This document shows, piece after piece, positions 62,254 through 64,000 of a DNA stretch of 64,000 nucleotides. Source of the stretch: Streptomyces sp. RPA4-2 (GTDB lineage Bacteria; Actinomycetota; Actinomycetes; Streptomycetales; Streptomycetaceae); contig NZ_CP050975.2 in the NCBI RefSeq assembly GCF_012273515.2, forward strand, positions 7,998,001 through 8,062,000. Direction: 5' to 3'. Within the stretch, counting starts at the first letter, position 1, and each line of letters starts with the position of its first letter. The notes under the pieces were generated by a model that was given only the letters and a program-made list of their open reading frames with translations, searched no databases and had not been told where the DNA came from. Made by a program: the position numbers and the translations under genes.

Positions 62254-64000
62254 CTACCCGGGTCGTCCGGTGGCACCGTCCGCCGTCGGCCCGGGACCGG
62301 ACGGGGACCGGTCTCCGAGGAGTTCGCGCAGACGGTCACGCAGGCGGGGGACCTCCGGTGGTTCCGCGTCGCCGATCAGGGCATCCGCGGTGCGCCACAG
62401 CGCTCCGGCCGCGTCGGTGCGGCCGCCCTCGGCGAGCACGACGGCCTGTTGCAGCCGGACGCGGCCCGCGCGTACCCGGTCGCCGGTACGGTCGAACCGC
62501 ACGGCTGCCGCCTCACTCGCCTCGATCGCGTCGTCGTGGCGCCCGGCCGCCATGGCGATCCCGGCGATTCCCTCGAGCGCGAGGCCGGCACCGGTGGAGT
62601 GCCGCATCCTCTCGAAGACGGTGAGCATCTCCCGCATGTCCGTCAGCGCGTCGTCGGTCCGACCGTCCTCGTGCGCCAGCCAGGCGCGTCCAGCGAGCTG
62701 ATAGCCGAGGGCGAACAGGTCGCCTCCGCCGGCCCGCGCGATCCGCAGCGCCCGTTCGTTGAGCGCGATCGCCTCGCCGCGCCGCCCGGACAGCCGGTAC
62801 GCCGTGCTCAGGCCCCCGATCGTCCACGCGTGCTGAACGCTGTCCTGGGCGGGCAGCAGCGCCACCGCGCGTTCGAGTACCTCCACGGCCTCGTCCGCGT
62901 GCCAGAACGCCATGTAGAGCGCGCCGAGCGCCGTACGGGCCTGTATCTCCCGCTCCTCGTCGCCGAGTTCGGCGTACAGGACCACCGCCCGGGTGAGCGC
63001 CTCCGCCGCTTCGTCGAAGCGGTACAGGTCACGCAGCGCCTCGCCGTGACACAGCAGGGCCTCGGCGAGCGCGGGCCGTCCGCCCAGCCGCTCCGCGACC
63101 GAGAGGGCCCGCGTCGCCGAGTCCAGAGCGGCCGTCACGTCCCCGGAGTTGCGGCACGCGTACGACATCTGGAGCAAGGCGCGGACCCTGCGCGGGTCGT
63201 CGTCGAGCGCGTCGGCCGCCTCCGCCGCCGCATGCCAGAGGGGCAGCCGGTCGACGTGATCCTCCGCGCGGCTCAGCAGCGGGCCCACGGCGGAGGCGAG
63301 CGCCCACGCGGGCTCGTACAGCCCCGAGGCCACGGCCTGACGCAGTGCCGCCACCACGTTTTCCCGCTCGTCGGCAAGCCAGTTCCCGACAGCGGCGTGT
63401 CCCGTCAGCAGGTCCAGCAGCCGGGCCAGGGCCGCGACGCGTACCTCCGGAGTGTCCTCGGCCTCCGTACGCTCCACCGCGAACAACCGCAGCAGGTCGT
63501 GCAGTCGGTACCGGCCGGGGGCGGGGGACTCGACGAGCTGGGCGTCGACGAGCCGCTCCAGCGCGGCCGTCACCGCCGGTGGCTCCCGCCCCGCGAGCGC
63601 CGCTGCCGCCGCGGAACCGAAGATCTGGCCGGGGTGCGAGCCGCAGCGCCGGAAGACCAGCCGGTCCACGGCGGGCAGCTCCTCGTACGAGGCGTCGAAG
63701 CTGGCGCGGACCGCCAGGTCGCCGAGCCGGAGGGCGTCGAGTCGCTGTCGTTCGTCCTCCAACTGGTCCGCGAAGTCCGCCAGTTGCCAGGAAACCCGCG
63801 CCCGCAGCCGGCCACCGGCGATGCGGAGGGCGAGTGGCAGCCCGCCGCAGGCCCTGACGATCCGAACCGCCGCGTCGGGGTCGGCGGCCGCCCGGTCCGC
63901 CCCGACGGCCTCGGTGAGCAGGGCGAGTCCCTCGGCCGGATCCAGCCCGCCGACCAGGTGGGTCGCGGACCCCGGGATTCCCGCGAGCACGCGGCGGCTG
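62254..64000 (-). CDS. AfsR-like NB-ARC/TPR regulator, 3' part
   Basis: The frame continues past the right edge, so the N-terminal part is missing; at the edge it reads S-R-R-V-L-A-G-I, the end of an NB-ARC ATPase core. Then come G-G-L-P-L-A-L-R-I-A-G-G (GLPL motif), an F-D-A-S-Y-E-E-L winged-helix region, H-D-L-L-R-L-F-A and about seven TPR-type repeats to the end. This is the AfsR/SARP-STAND regulator build. Whether it begins with a SARP DNA-binding domain is not visible here. Confidence 0.85.
   Translation of the reverse strand, partial: SRRVLAGIPGSATHLVGGLDPAEGLALLTEAVGADRAAADPDAAVRIVRACGGLPLALRIAGGRLRARVSWQLADFADQLEDERQRLDALRLGDLAVRASFDASYEELPAVDRLVFRRCGSHPGQIFGSAAAAALAGREPPAVTAALERLVDAQLVESPAPGRYRLHDLLRLFAVERTEAEDTPEVRVAALARLLDLLTGHAAVGNWLADERENVVAALRQAVASGLYEPAWALASAVGPLLSRAEDHVDRLPLWHAAAEAADALDDDPRRVRALLQMSYACRNSGDVTAALDSATRALSVAERLGGRPALAEALLCHGEALRDLYRFDEAAEALTRAVVLYAELGDEEREIQARTALGALYMAFWHADEAVEVLERAVALLPAQDSVQHAWTIGGLSTAYRLSGRRGEAIALNERALRIARAGGGDLFALGYQLAGRAWLAHEDGRTDDALTDMREMLTVFERMRHSTGAGLALEGIAGIAMAAGRHDDAIEASEAAAVRFDRTGDRVRAGRVRLQQAVVLAEGGRTDAAGALWRTADALIGDAEPPEVPRLRDRLRELLGDRSPSGPGPTADGATGRPG

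Overview
The window is high-GC actinobacterial DNA and is almost certainly Streptomyces. Signs of this are the GC-rich third codon positions, frequent GTG starts with GTGA/ATGA stop-start overlaps, a SigB-type sigma factor, DmdR/IdeR-type iron boxes, an AfsR-like NB-ARC/TPR regulator, and the rha and hydrogenase gene sets typical of that genus. I recognised no rRNA, tRNA, CRISPR array, plasmid or phage core. All names come from reading the sequence; no database was searched.

Layout. 1-8.0 kb: the 3' part of a [NiFe]-hydrogenase locus (cluster-specific protein, M52 protease, 34-codon membrane peptide, hypABFCDE), closed by a strong terminator. 8.0-10.3 kb: a COG4705-like membrane protein and a SigB/F-type sigma factor with its own class of promoter upstream. 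10.7-14.3 kb: a glycine-betaine/choline-type ABC importer whose ATPase is encoded convergently. 14.4-28.8 kb: an L-rhamnose region. rhaI, bifunctional aldolase/dehydrogenase rhaEW, rhaB and lutABC lie on the minus strand; the importer rhaT-P-Q-S, mutarotase rhaM and a LacI regulator lie on the plus strand. The two arms diverge from a 308-bp control region with two sigma70-like promoters, each with a LacI-type operator just downstream. Together they encode rhamnose uptake and conversion to DHAP plus lactate, and lactate to pyruvate.

28.9-41.2 kb: assorted genes. These are an S33 peptidase, an ECF41-type sigma factor beside an SDR relic, a Cys-rich/pentapeptide-repeat protein, a stand-alone CYP102-like P450 with a divergent TetR gene, an iron-box-controlled DUF2470 gene, a Tat-exported lactonase-fold protein, a FUSC-like membrane protein, and a CGNR regulator divergent from a quinone oxidoreductase with two matching palindromes between them. 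41.2-49.9 kb: accessory-looking. It holds two lipoproteins that look like DsbD split in two, a small secreted protein, a DinB-like protein, an IS701 transposase relic, a short DUF4132-like protein, a TetR/reductase pair, and a secreted TNT-type NAD glycohydrolase followed by a 91-residue gene that may be its immunity partner.

49.2-53.2 kb: a PAS-LuxR regulator divergent from a self-sufficient P450-reductase fusion (CYP102/BM3 type). 53.3-57.4 kb: a siderophore ABC importer under an iron box. 57.6-62.1 kb: a LOG-family protein, a MocR regulator broken by one extra base, and an AhpD-like/aquaporin/epimerase operon. 62.25 kb to the end: the 3' part of an AfsR-like NB-ARC/TPR regulator.

The most promising leads for something undescribed are the TNT NADase module with its intercistronic hairpin, the split DsbD lacking its membrane domain, the joined rhamnose-to-pyruvate gene block, and the paired fused and unfused CYP102-type P450s.
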